Shown here: positions 1 to 11,990 of the stretch, one piece after another
Numbering within the stretch: position 1 is the stretch's first letter
Layout of the letters: each line of letters starts with the position of its first letter
Assembly: GCF_004027225.2 (NCBI RefSeq)
Contig: NC_044278.2
Span: 76,954,923-77,018,922 of the forward strand
Length of the DNA: 64,000 nt
Origin: Strigops habroptila
Lineage: Eukaryota > Chordata > Aves > Psittaciformes > Psittacidae
Direction of reading: 5' to 3'
Made by a program: the position numbers and the translations under genes
Notes under the pieces: generated by a model
What the model was told of the DNA's origin: nothing
What the model saw: only the letters and a program-made list of their open reading frames with translations
Database searches by the model: none

Positions 1-1281
1 TGTACCTCTGACTCTTCCAACAGAGAGGTCTAAGACGTATCTTTTTTTTTTCTTCTGCATTTTTATTCATTAACAATGAGAAGTGGTCTGAGACCTAGGT
101 AATTTCTGAAAAGATCTCTGTGGAGCCAAAGGGACATGAGTGTAGTCATTGTGCTCCACTGTTATGATAGGCCTCCTCCAAATAAAATAGGTCAATGTTC
201 AATAACCTTAAACTTCAGATCATTGTCTTTAACCCTCTTTTAATTCTGTACTTCCTTGATTAATTCCTACTCCTTGCCTGTTCATCTTCTATGGTATTGT
301 AACTCCTGAATAGGAGAAAAACAAGTATATCTGAAATACCCAGAAAGTTATTGTCATTTTATCAAAGCAATTAAAAATTCCCTAAGTAAAACTGCCTCAG
401 GTACGTTATTTATTAAATAGTAACTGGCAGATAAATACACAGCACAGTTCTTAGACTCATCCAAGTTGGGAGTCTATTCAATAGAACAGATAGGAACAAG
501 AAGCAATTAACACATATATTTTAATACATTAGAGAAATACGGTTACATTCAGAAATCCTCCATAATATTTCTTCATTTTCTACCTGCCGCAGCATGTTCC
601 CAAGCAGAGAGATCTAATATCAACAAAGAACATAATTTATCAAAATTATACAAGGCAGTATAACATTTAATAATAAAAACCTTCAAGCAACTCCTAACAG
701 TAACATCAGCAACATACTTTTGTTAGGTTTTGGATTCAAACATAACCTCTAAAAATCTAACTGAACACTGAAAAGTAGTCTCATTAAATGAAATTTACTT
801 GAAATTAACGAATTATTTCCATGTATTGCTGCCTTTTTTTTTTCAGTTTATAACTCACATTTTCAAAGTGATTTTCAGTATATTGTAAAGAATGATACAC
901 ATTTTACATGACAGCATAGAACATTTCCTTGATGATCTACCGCAGAGCTAAATGTCTGTTTTCTTTACACTCTTGAAGCAACTTTTTCTCAGCCTTAAAT
1001 GTGTGTATAAATAGTTGAGCACATTAGTCTGTCTTTAAATCAAGTAACTAGTATGAAAGTGTCAGTTAAAATAATAAACTATAGGATCCTAAAAATTATT
1101 ATCAGTTAAAATAATAAACTACAGGATCCTAAAAATTATTATCAAGGCTAATTAAGGATAAGGATAGCATAAACAGCCTTTTGGGGAGATTATTTTACAA
1201 TGAAGAGTGTATTTACTTACTGAAAAGTTATTCTTTATTTAAGCATTTATCAAAAATCTTCCTTGAAAGCATATACCCACC
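1..1281. other. AT-rich non-coding DNA, no gene seen
   Basis: No coding region, repeat family or RNA gene is recognised apart from the 40-bp tandem duplication at 1063-1142. Reading frames are short and interrupted. It could be intergenic or intronic; nothing here decides. Confidence 0.6.
1063..1142. repeat. two-copy 40-bp tandem duplication
   Basis: Units 1063-1102 and 1103-1142 are the same 40-bp sequence (each contains GGATCCTAAAAATTATTAT) and differ by one base, T versus C before AGGATCC. This is a direct duplication with little subsequent divergence, probably a replication-slippage event. Confidence 0.9.
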
Positions 1282-1326
1282 AAAATAAAAAATATTTATG
1301 TTTTCCTTATGTATATACGAGGCTTA
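1282..1326 (+). repeat. 45-bp flank shared with inverted LTR copy 2
   Basis: These 45 bases directly upstream of LTR copy 1 are the exact reverse complement of 4131-4175, which flank LTR copy 2. Identity stops at the 46th base. The third LTR copy (7313) lacks this flank, so it is not part of the retroviral LTR. The last five bases, GCTTA, are the left target-site duplication of copy 1. Confidence 0.95.
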
Positions 1327-1890
1327 TGTCCTGGGTTCAACTATAGCAGTCATTTTTCTCCTTCTTAGTAGCTGGTGCAGTGCTGTGTTTTTGACTTTCA
1401 GCCTGGGAACAATGCTGATGACACCGATGTTTTCAGTTGCTGCTAAGTAATGTTTACTCCAATCAAGGACTTTCTCAGTCTCATGCTCTGCCAGGGAGGA
1501 GGGGAAGCTGGGAGGAAGCAGAGCCAGGACACCTGACCCAAACTAGCCAAAGGGGTATTCCATACCACAGCACATCATGCCCAGTATATAAACTGGGGGG
1601 AGTTACCTGGAAGGCCCAGATCGCTGCTCGGGTCAGGCTGAGTATGGGTTGGCAGGTGGTGAGCAACTGTATGCTCTCCCCTTGTTATTTCCCTTATTAT
1701 TGTTATTGGTGGTAGCAGTAGTAGTTTTGTATTATACCTTAGTTCTTGGACTGTTCTTATGTCAGCCCGTGGGATTTACATTCTTCCAATTCTCCTCCCC
1801 ATCCCTCTGGGAGTGGGGGGAGGAAGGTGGGGAGGGAGTGAGTGAGCGGCTGTGTGGTTCTGAGTTATCGGCTGGGCTTAGAACACAACA
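1327..1890 (+). mobile_element. solo LTR, avian endogenous retrovirus, copy 1
   Basis: A 564-bp element begins TGTCCTGGG and ends AACACAACA, the TG...CA form of an LTR. It is flanked by a perfect 5-bp target-site duplication, GCTTA (1322-1326 and 1891-1895). A 5-bp duplication fits ERV-L (class III) or some class I elements; the class is inferred. It contains TATATAA at 1585-1591. No retroviral coding sequence adjoins it, so it is a solo LTR left by LTR-LTR recombination. The short reading frames inside it recur only because the LTR is repeated and are not genes. Copies 2 (3567) and 3 (7313) belong to the same family. Confidence 0.92.
1585..1591 (+). promoter_or_regulatory. TATA box of LTR copy 1
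   Basis: TATATAA lies about 258 bp into the LTR, where a U3 promoter would be expected. The same position is preserved in copy 2 and reads TATGTAA in copy 3. Whether it is active is unknown. Confidence 0.55.
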
Positions 1891-1895
1891 GCTTA

Positions 1896-3566
1896 TCACA
1901 TAATTTTGATAAGTCTCTACTATTCACAAAATAATAAAAAGAAAACCATTTCACAACTCTGGGAAGTAACACTGTCAATTTTCAGCAAGGTAATTCAGGT
2001 ACTTTGTTGCTATACTCTCAGTCATTGTAGAAAGGTCACCCCAGATGGCGAAGATGACGCACATGGCAAACAGGAAGGCAGGCAGAAAGCAGGTTTGAAT
2101 GTAAGGGAAATAACACCTCATTGGTAAGTCTGAGTGGTGTAGAAAATAATACCTTAAAAAATTATTATGGTAGCCCATCACATAGTAAAACCATATCCTG
2201 GTAGACTGCTTTTTTGTTTAGGTTATAGAAGCCATTCAAAGATGGCTTTACACACAGGATAGAAAGGGAAATGCAACAGTATTACTACAAACTCACGACG
2301 AGTGGAGGTACTGGCTGAGTGGGTTATCGCAGGGTAATGGCCAGAGTGAAAATACGACAACTGTGTTTTGCTTTGAATGGAGGAGGATCTGAAATGTAAA
2401 CATATAAATATTACTCACTACATTTCTGTTAAATTCTAATGTGAGTTATACAGGTGCCCTTAGAGCCTTATAACCATCTGGGTAATATGCTAGCTTGACA
2501 GGCTATGGACAGAAACAACAGTCGGGCCAAGAAAAATAACTGAAAGCAATCTGTGTTTCACCAGCCCAAAAAAATAGCATAGCTTATTTTTCAAGTGCAA
2601 TATTCAGTTCATGATAACATTCTGCTGCTTAACAATATTATCTAACTCCATGTAAAACAACCAATTAAAGAAACTAGTTAGCAGCCCTGCATACATCAGC
2701 TTCAGGCAATAATTTGTCCTAGAAATCAGATAGAAACAGATGTAAACTGATATGTGCACAACTGCATCTCTTCCACTGATTATTCTTTTTAACCCTTTCT
2801 CCTCTGTCTCTAAAGATCAGGTGTGGCATGGTCACCATTTTTATTTTTCTTTTGACTCAAAGGTAACTCTTCTAAACTGTTTTTATTTTCTGGAATGGAA
2901 ATGTGCCTTAAGACTGCCAGCTTAATTCTTGCCTGGTATAAACTGTCATAGTTACACCAGTTTAAAGCTTGCTACTCTGTCTTTCTCTTGCCTCTCTATA
3001 TGTGATTTTTTTACTGTTGTGACCCTTCTGTCATTTCACTTCTGCTATGACGAAATTCAGGGATCTTTTTCTGAAGGACATGTCCTTCTCAGCAAGCAGC
3101 ACAAGCTCAAGTTTTCTGGGCCCTCTAACGAGGTACATATTTATTAACTACATTTTAAACAGTCCTGGCTATATCTTAAAACTTATGAACATTCAGAAAA
3201 ACTAGGTTCCTGCCTAAAAATATTTTTTTAATATAAACCTTAAAAATATTTCAGAAAATGTGTCTATCTTTACAAAGGGGACAGAGTTAGCATACTGATA
3301 AGACAATGACCAGATATCTTGTATTATCATTGCTAATTCCACCATGTATAAAGAAAGGCATTTCATTTTTCTTGGAGACTATTTAAACAAGAAATACAAA
3401 TCTTGGAGATTTAATAGCAGATGTACATTTTCAGGACCACATATGACTATTTTTGACATTTTCACTAGAGGTTTTTTCATGCTTCAATTTGTGGTCCTAA
3501 AGATTTTAGAGTATCTTTGCATCATGTAATAAAGTTCCTGCAGTCCTGCTAAATTACATCAATATG
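1896..3566. other. non-coding segment between the inverted LTRs
   Basis: No gene or repeat family is recognised. This is the 1.7-kb spacer between two inverted LTRs, so it is the segment that would flip if they recombined. Confidence 0.55.
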
Positions 3567-4130
3567 TGTCATGGTGTAAGCCCAGTCAGTAACTCAGAAC
3601 CACACAGCCGCTCACTCACTCTCCCCTTATTCCTCCCCCCACTCCCAGAGGGATGGGGAGGAGAATTGGAAGAATGTAAATCCCACAGGCTAACATAAGA
3701 ACAGTCCAGTAACTAAGGTATAATACAAAACTACACTGCTACCACCAATAACAATAATGATAAGGAAAACAACAAGGGGAGAGAAAACAATTGCTCACCA
3801 CCCGCTGACCCATACTCAGCCTGACCCAAGCAGCGATCTGGGCCTTCCAGGTAACTCCCCCCAGTTTATATACTGGGCATGACGTGCTGTGGTATGGAAT
3901 ACCCCCTTGGCTAGTTTGGGTCAGGTGTCCTGGCTCTGCTTCCTCCCAGCTTCCCCTCCTCCCTGGTAGAGCATGAGACTGAGAAAGTCCTTGGTTGGAG
4001 TAAACATTACTTAGCAGCAACTGAAAACATCGGTGTCATCAGCATTGTTCCCAGGCTGAAAGTCAAAAACACAGCACTGCGCCAGCTACTAAGAAGGAGA
4101 AAAATGACTGCTATAGTTGAACCCAGGACA
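3567..4130 (-). mobile_element. solo LTR copy 2, mosaic, inverted relative to copy 1
   Basis: A 564-bp LTR of the same family lies on the minus strand (5' end at 4130, TG...CA ends). Its upstream flank is 45 bp identical to copy 1's, including GCTTA, but its downstream flank (ATATG at 3562-3566 on the plus strand) does not match, so it has no target-site duplication. Its first ~110 bp share diagnostic bases with copy 1 (TTCAACTATAG, CAGTTGCTGCT). Its 3' half instead agrees with copy 3 where copy 1 differs (CTTGGG, GGTCAGC, CAATTGT, TTACTGG). This mosaic suggests gene conversion or template switching from copy 1. Confidence 0.9.
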
Positions 4131-4175
4131 TAAGCCTCGTATATACATAAGGAAAACATAAATATTTTTTATTTT
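4131..4175 (-). repeat. 45-bp inverted copy of the LTR copy 1 flank
   Basis: Exact reverse complement of 1282-1326, lying just outside the 5' end of LTR copy 2. It is best read as flank carried with copy 1 sequence during a conversion or duplication event, because unrelated insertions would not share it. Confidence 0.93.
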
Positions 4176-7100
4176 TATAACAATATGAATTATTCCAGTT
4201 CAGCCTAAGGCTATGTTTTACTCATGTTTCTGACAATTAGATGCAGTTTATAACAATGTCATTCTTTTTATCTTGTCAAAGTTCCTTTTTTATATCCACT
4301 GCATTCTACTTTGTATTTTGCTTCCCAATATTGGCACAACATTACTTTTCTTTTTTGCATGTAGTTCACTTGGAGTGAAAAGCAGAGCACCTGAAAAGAA
4401 TGAAGCAAACTTCTTCTGAGAGCTGGAGCAGCACAGATGTGGAGGAGGAAGAAATGGAAATTCTGGAGTCTACATAATGGCAGTTAATATACAATGAATA
4501 CCATGACTACAAAGTGTAGACCTGCTCTAAAACTTCCTTTCAAAGGTGCATAACGGCATTGTCTTTTCACAGTAAGTAGTAAACAGTAAAGAAGACAAAT
4601 AATAAATAGTGAAGCAAGAATAGTAAAGTAAACTAGAAATAGTAAAGAAAGAAAAAAAGAAATAGTAAAGGAGAACTACATTGATTTCACTGCTGGATGG
4701 ATACAGTACATCTTCCAACTCTGTCTTTTGCAGTTCATGTACTAGTCATGGTTAAAGGGAGTCTATTCATCTTTCCAGTAGGTATTTTTCCCTATTTTGT
4801 CTACCATTGTATCTCGCCTGACATCACTTGTCAAGACTATCTATCTACTGCATTTTCTTTTCTTCATCCTATTGGCAGCCTGTCATGCTGTATTCCTATA
4901 GGAATTTTTTATTTTTCTTATTAAAAAGGGTCTATTTTTCTTTTTATTTCTTTTTCCTATACTTGTTTATATTATATTTAATTTATATAATTATCTTTTC
5001 TTATTTCCTGCTTGGTGAGGGCATGCATTCAGCAAGATTCCAATTGTTTTGTCTTGGGTTTCTAAGCATATGTACAGCTGCCACTGGATGATGCTCATTA
5101 TAACAGGGAACAATAGCTTTCCTAAGTTTCCCCTCATTCTCATGTCTTCTTACCTCAATATTTATATATTTAAAAAAAAGTTTGATGCAAGTCCTATTTG
5201 GTTAAGGCTATATGACTTCTGTATTGTAAGATATGAATCAGCTTTTACACATATTATTCACAACACTGTAGAAAAGCTCATAAAAAAGTGACTTGGCTGT
5301 CTCTTCTTATTAGCAGCATAGAAGAACATTCAGTAGATTTGCTGCAAGTACTACAACATGTCTCAACAGCACAGCCAATGAAAGTGTTTTGATTGGAAGA
5401 TGAAACTAATTTACTGAAAACTCAATTAAATTAGGGTAGGCAGTTGAACCACGTCATAACTGGAGAACTGAAATGACAATCAATTATATAGTTCATGTAA
5501 CTGAAATAATAAATAAATGTAGAGAAATAGAATATTGCTAAGTAGAAAAAAACACTCTAAAAAAGCAAGATTTTTAAAAACATGTAGGAAAAGGGTTGTA
5601 TTAACATTGTACTATGTGTCTGCTGGCCTCCTCACCTTAGTTTTAAATAATTTAAAATCTGCTTAAAAATTGATGTTTGAAAGTGATGAGCAGGTTTCCA
5701 GAGGATTTACTGATTAGTTATCTCTACTGACTAGTGTCTCTACTGGTTTTGCATCAAAAATCACATCTGAACTAGGAATTATATCAATATATAGGATGGC
5801 ACTTTCTCTTAAAGATTTCAAAGATTCTTTATAAAAGTCTACTAACTTCCTCAAGTTTAGCAGCCAGAGATATATGATTCCTTACCTTATATTCATTCAG
5901 AGCAAATATCCTACATTATATATTCTGTATCATCTGTTGAAACAGCCTGTCTTTCTCCACCAGCTCTGACAAGAAGCTTAATTTCCACATGTAAGTCTGA
6001 ACTTAGATGATATTTTACCTATATAATTTGATGAGGTGCTTCTATTGAGAGCAGGGCTGAAATATGCTCAAGAAACTTGTACATCTGCGAGAGTGTTTAA
6101 GATAGTGTTTAAGATATAGATCATACGACTGTATTAAAAGCAATCTGTGCACATTAGGCCAAGAAATTCCACACAAATCACACAAATCAAACTCTCCAAG
6201 CTGTACCAAATCATTCTTTCAGCCGCTCAGCTCTGTAGTCTACCCTCCATGAGACTGCAGTAGTTCCATACAAAATCTAAACACAGTGCTGTTATTCAAA
6301 TTTAGATATAGTGAATAAGATCTGAAGAAGATCAGGTCTGTAATGGGAAAACAATGTATTGTAATAGACCAATTTACATGGGAACAAGTGACACATTTTC
6401 AGATATGCTAGGTTTTTTTCCAAGTTACGGTATTACTTCATGGTCTTAAGACAATTAGACTTTAATCAAACCAATTTCCAGACCTGATTATGCCTCCAAA
6501 AGACTGGGCTGTGTAGAGACTCTCCTTCATTTAATCTACTGAGCCATTAGCTCAAGTGTCATAGATGATTTAATTGCTGTGGGAAAGAAGCAGAAAGTGG
6601 CAGGAGAAAAGAAACACCAAAACAAAGAAAAAAACCCTCAGAAGCCCATTATTTGTCAATTCAACAATTATTCAGATAAAACTGTCAAGAAGCCATTGAA
6701 AAAGACCACTCAGAAAGGTGAGCTTAGATCAATGCTATGCTGGTTGTCTAAACAAATACAGGAAACCATCAAGGCTTTAATGACTTTTACCTGAAATCAC
6801 CCAGTAGATGTTGAGAAAGGCAAATGACAGGAGTAATGCATTTCCTATGGGAAATTCTATTTAATGCACGAACTGTTTGGTTCTGCACTGTGCAGGTTTG
6901 CTTTCTGTTTATTCATGGGAAGCTATACCCCAATTATTTTAGTTAAATTCCTCTCTGAAAGGAATGTGAGGCTGTGTCTGCATGTGTCTGTAAAGATGAG
7001 TGGCTCAGTTTGGTGCTTTTTCCTGGCATAAAATAAAATATGAGATCAGGGAGAAACTACTATCTAAATTTTTTCTTGTATCTACATCTACCTTTTGACT

Positions 7101-7312
7101 TTTTTTCTCTCTCCTATCTCCAATGCATATTTTACAAAAATGTCATAGTATTCTTTCTTGTCTTTATTTTAGTGAATCTTTATTTTAGTGAAATTAACTC
7201 TGAGAATTTTTACACTGCGGAAATGGTTCTTTATATTTCTCATGGACATAAGTTTCCTACTATCTGCAGATTTGGAAGGGAATACCCTAAACTAGTAATG
7301 AAAATTTACTTC
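4176..7312. other. AT-rich non-coding DNA
   Basis: No gene or known repeat is recognised in about 3.1 kb. Short AT-rich runs and small local duplications (GTGTTTAAGATA repeated near 6094-6114) occur. Reading frames are short and lack recognisable domains. Confidence 0.55.
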
Positions 7313-7878
7313 TGTCCTGGGTTCAGCTATAGCAGTCATTTTTCTCCTTCTTAGTAGCTGGCGCAGTGCTGTGTTTTCGACTTTCAGCCTGGGAACAATG
7401 CTGATGACACCGATGTTTTCAATTGTTGCTAAGTAATGTTTACTCCAACCAAGGACTTTCTCAGTCTCATGCTCTGCCAGGGAGGAGGGGAAGCTGGGAG
7501 GAAACAGAGCCAGGACACCTGACCCAAACTAGCCAAAGGGGTATTCCATACCACAGCACGTCATGCCCAGTATGTAAACTGGGGGGAGTTACCTGGAAGG
7601 CCCAGATCGCTGCTTGGGTCAGGCTGAGTATGGGTCAGCAGGTGGTGAGCAATTGTATTCTCTCCCCTTGTTGTTTCCCTTATTATTATTGTTATTGGTG
7701 GTAGCAGCAGTGGTTTTGTATTATACCTTAGTTACTGGACTGTTCTTCTGTCAGCCTGTGGGAGTTACATTCTTCCGATTCTCCTCCCCATCCCTCTGGG
7801 AGTGGGGGGAGGAGGAAGGTGGGAAGTGAGCGAGCAACTGCGTGGTTCCAAGTTACCAGCTGGGCTTAAAACACGACA
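7313..7878 (+). mobile_element. solo LTR, avian endogenous retrovirus, copy 3
   Basis: A 566-bp LTR of the same family as 1327 and 3567. It begins TGTCCTGGG and ends AACACGACA. Flanks ACTTC (7308-7312) and ACTTT (7879-7883) form a 5-bp target-site duplication with one mismatch. The TATA motif has decayed to TATGTAA. It shares no flank with the other two copies, so it is an independent insertion and a useful outgroup for them. Confidence 0.9.
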
Positions 7879-7883
7879 ACTTT

Positions 7884-10800
7884 TAGAGCAGTTTTTCTCA
7901 GCTCTTGTATCAAGCAACACAACAGCAGTGGATCACAAAAGGTAGTGGGACTTCAAAAATACTTCACACACTAAACCAAAAACGCAAGCAAAGAAAACTT
8001 CATCACTTGCATTTTAATTGTATTTTATTCTTCTAGTTCAACTAGTCATTGCCAGCTTCTTGAAATATATGAAAAATTAGCAGATCTTATTAACAATATA
8101 CTTTTGCTTTCATAGTAAATGTAATTTAGTGTTTGTTTTCTACAGCTAATAGAGCATCACCTTAGAATGTCTGAGAATCATTCATCTAGTAAACCATCAG
8201 CGACCCTACACAGTTGATTTGTGACATTTGTTTATGTAATATATTTTTGTTCACTAACTGTGTAGTTCTGTCACAAATTATTCCATTTTAGCAGGGAACC
8301 ACAGAAGTTACTTGAATGCCTTTTAATAAAGAAGCCAGTTCAAGTTTGGCTCTGGAAGTTCAGATCATGAGTAATATTAATGAGTCTTCTTTTGTCTTTT
8401 TATATGTTTAAGGAAAACTGCTCTTTGGCAAATAATGTTATGTTTCAAGAAAAATAATGTATTTTAATCTTGTTTGAATGATATTATCCTAAGTAGATTT
8501 GACTTCTTTTGTAACTTTGCTTCTGTAGAATGCACCAGGCCTCACTGGGAAATGCACCAGGCCTCTAGGAAACTGAAGGTGAGAGATCCCTTCCCCCACG
8601 ACGCACCAGTAAGAGTGTGTTTATCTTTTAATTTCAGAAATTGAGTATTTAAAGCTGACCTGATCGTTTTTTTAAAACATACAGATACAGAGTATGAACA
8701 AGGCTTGCTTTTGGCAAAGAACACTCCTCTTTTCCTTTGCTTGCCTTCCTTTTCTTTCTCCTCAGATTCTTTGTTTTCAGACAGTCCAAAGAGAATAAAA
8801 AAGTTCTGGAATGCTTTCTTCTTAGTTCTCCCAATATCATATGGGTTACTTGAGCTTGAAATGTAGGCTTCAGCTGTGACTTATGTTGTTCTGGAATGCC
8901 AAGGTTCAGAGCGGTTCATAGAGTCCTTCTTAGAGCTTTGTTTTATGCTTCTTCTAAAAGTTATTTCTGAATTATGATTAAGCCTAAGAAAAAGCAAAAC
9001 AAAGCAATGTTTCTTTTATGAATGAAGCTCAAGTACAGATACTGGAAAAACAGCCTTATGGGGGAAAAAAATAGGTGTTGTTATTCTGATTGACTTCAGC
9101 AGTAATGATATACGTTTGGAAGGAAAAAAAAAAAGAAACAAGCCATCTGAGTTTTCTCAGTGTTATAATTTTATGCATATATATGACTACAATGCTCTAA
9201 TGGTTAAGAAAAAATGGTGGTTGAAGTTGTTAATGCTAATAAAATAATTGTTTTTATTACAGAGGTTTTCTGTATTGATAGCAGTTTCTAACACATTCTA
9301 ATTGATTCATTTTCTCTGGAATATACTTGTAGGCTTCCTGCTTTCAAATTCCTTTATGGAAAGATTATATGTAGTAAGTTATTTCCACAAGTATGTGTTA
9401 GTTTTATGAAATGTAAAATAGACTGAAGTAAAGTGATATTTTTACTTAGTGATTTTCTTCTTTGAGTGAAATGCCATTTTGAACATTGTTGATGTCAAAG
9501 CAATTCTTGCTGTATTAAAGAACAACTAAAGAACAAGGAACTAGATGAAGATCTTCGACAGTGTGTAAGTTACTGACTACTTGAACTTCTAAAATATAGT
9601 TTTAGCTTCCAACACTTCCTTATAGTTTTCCCACTGACTACTCCTGCAGCAATACTCTCCAAAAGACCCCAGAGGGAAATCTTTCCTAACATGGAAAGCA
9701 GCTCTGACACTAAGATCCAGCATTACATTGACTATAAAAAAAAGGCATAGTAACTCTGGGTTAAGCCAGCAGTAACCATTTTTAGATTCATTTCAGATCT
9801 TTAAATTTCTCTAAACCAGAAAAAAGAAATAGCACTGTTCAATTAAAGTTTTTTCTACAGTAACAGAGAAAACATTTATTGCCCTTCCAGAGCAGATGCT
9901 ATCTTTGCAGTGATTATGAAGATATGAATTTCAGCATGTATGATCATCCATGGAAGGCAAGCTTGAAGAGGAGCATTCACTGACAGACGGAAGTCACCTT
10001 GTTTTGTGAATAGTGTTTTGTAGAAAAAAAGATTTGTAAAGTTTTAAAATTAATGAGTCATTACAATTGAGGAGAATTTTAATGCTAGAAACATAGCACA
10101 AGCTACGTTACTCATTTCCTGAAAAATCCTATTTCTTAAAAAAATAAAGAAAAGGAGGAAAAAGTTTACTAAAGATACTTATAGACACCAGGTAGGTATT
10201 CTAATGTAGAAAAGTTATAACAAGTTAAAATAATGGCTTTTTGTTTAAGGTAACAATAATTCTTTCTTTCTGTGAGTTGTTAGGGTTCCCCTCTTCCCCT
10301 ATCCCTACCATGATTTTTATGACAGCCTAATTTGGAGTACAGTTAATAGAGATCTTGGATTCTTCACTGCCATAAATGTTGCTGCGTAATGAAAGATGGG
10401 AAATTAGTATATACAAATGGCAGTGCAGCCCTCCCCTTTTATGCTTAATAGCTCCTGGGGAAATAGCGTAAGTTGTTTTTCCTCACCTTCATTGCTCTGA
10501 ATGACTTCACTACTTCACTTAGAGATACTTATTTTTCTCAACAGCTGTTCTTCACCTTTTATCAATCTTTGGATTCTGGATACCATGCTATTGATAGTTT
10601 GTGGAATCTGATGGATGAAATGGAGATTAAAAATAAAGTTGCTTGGACAGGTGTCAAGCTCATTAGTGTCTTATAAGAACATCCAATTTCAGAAAAATTG
10701 AGGTGTGCTGCTCAACCAGGATTTATTGGTTTTGCTTTCGGTTTTGGTGTATTCTGGTTTTGGGGTTTTCTTTGCTTTTGGTCTAGAGAAAAGCTGACAA

Positions 10801-11065
10801 AAAATATCAATGATCCAAAAACCCCAACCAATTATATTGCCATGCTTTTGTAAAACTTTTTTCACTAGAGGCAAGCATGGTCTGGCATTTGAAAATCTGA
10901 ATGTTGCCACTATTATTCCACTGCTGGCAGCTTCATCTCTTATGTTCTACATGTAATATATCTTCCAAACCAGTGATTTCTCCTCCTACTCTTTCCTTCT
11001 AAAATCCATTCTGCACATTAGGAAATGGATGAATAAAACATAAGATGCCTTTATCTTATCCCACT
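7884..11065. other. AT-rich non-coding DNA
   Basis: No gene or repeat family is recognised. A small local duplication (AATGCACCAGGCCTC, twice between about 8529 and 8566) is the only structure noted. Confidence 0.55.
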
Positions 11066-11990
11066 CAGTGGGATTGAGTGCACCCTCAGCAAGTTTGCCG
11101 ACGACACCAAGCTGTGTGGTTCGGTTGATACGCTGGAGGGAAGGGATGCCATCCAGAGGGACCTTGACACGCTTGTGAGGTGGACCGATGCCAACCTTAT
11201 GAAGTTTAACCAAGCCAAGTGCAAGGTCCTACACCTGGGTCAGGGCAATCCCAGGCACTGCTACAGGCTGGGCAGAGAAGAGATTCAGAGCAGCCCTGCA
11301 GAAAAGGACTTGGGGGTGTTGGTTGACGAGAAGCTTAACATGAGCCGGCAGTGTGCGCTTGCGGCCCAGAAAGCCAACCGCATCCTGGGCTGCATCAAAA
11401 GAAGCGTGACCAGCAGGTCGAAGGAGGTGATCCTGCCCCTCTACTCTGCTCTTGTGAGACCCCACTTGGAGTACTGCGTACAGTTCTGGTGTCCTCAACA
11501 TAAAAAGGACATGGAGCTGTTGGAGCGAGTCCAGAGGAGGGCCACGAGGATGATAAGAGGGCTGGAGCACCTCCCATATGAAGACAGGCTGAGAGAGTTG
11601 GGGCTGTTCAGCCTGGAGAAGAGAAGGCTGCGTGGTGACCTCCTAGCAGCCTTCCAGTATCTGAAGGGGGTCTACAAGGATGCTGAAGAGGGACTCTTCC
11701 TTAGGGACTGTAGTGGTAGGACAAGGGGTAATGGGTTCAAACTTAAACAGAGGAAGTTTAGATTAGATATAAGGAAGAAGTTCTTTACAGTGAGGGTGGT
11801 GAAGCACTGGAATGGGTTGCCCAGGGAGGTTGTGGATGCTCAATCCCTGGCAGTGTTCAAGGCCAGGTTGGACAGAGCCTTGAGCCACGTGGTTTAGGGC
11901 AAGGTGTCCCTGCCCATGACAGGGGGGTTGGAACTAGATGATCTTGAGGTCCTTTCCAACCCTTACGATTCTACGATTCTATGATTCTAT
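11066..11990 (+). mobile_element. young CR1 LINE, 5'-truncated
   Basis: A 925-bp 3' fragment begins inside the reverse transcriptase and ends with the CR1 3' UTR and tail octamers (ATTCTATG type) at about 11971-11990. It aligns closely with copy B from about 62209 to 63121. 5' truncation is the normal result of incomplete target-primed reverse transcription. No clear target-site duplication was found. Confidence 0.95.
11067..11897 (+). pseudogene. CR1 ORF2 C-terminal fragment (reverse transcriptase end)
   Basis: The frame is open for about 276 codons to the natural ORF2 stop. It starts at the truncation point without its own initiation codon. It retains the reverse transcriptase catalytic motif FADD (near 11096) followed by the CR1 C-terminal region ([37 protein letters not shown]). 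The thumb and C-terminal domain are uninterrupted, showing a recent insertion. Without the endonuclease and most of the RT it cannot function. Confidence 0.9.

Noticed and set aside
1437..1715. Open frame of about 92 codons repeated at three places (also 3739-4020 and 7423-7704), looking like a small gene family
   Set aside because: All three copies lie at the same position inside a solo LTR with target-site duplications; the repetition comes from the LTR.
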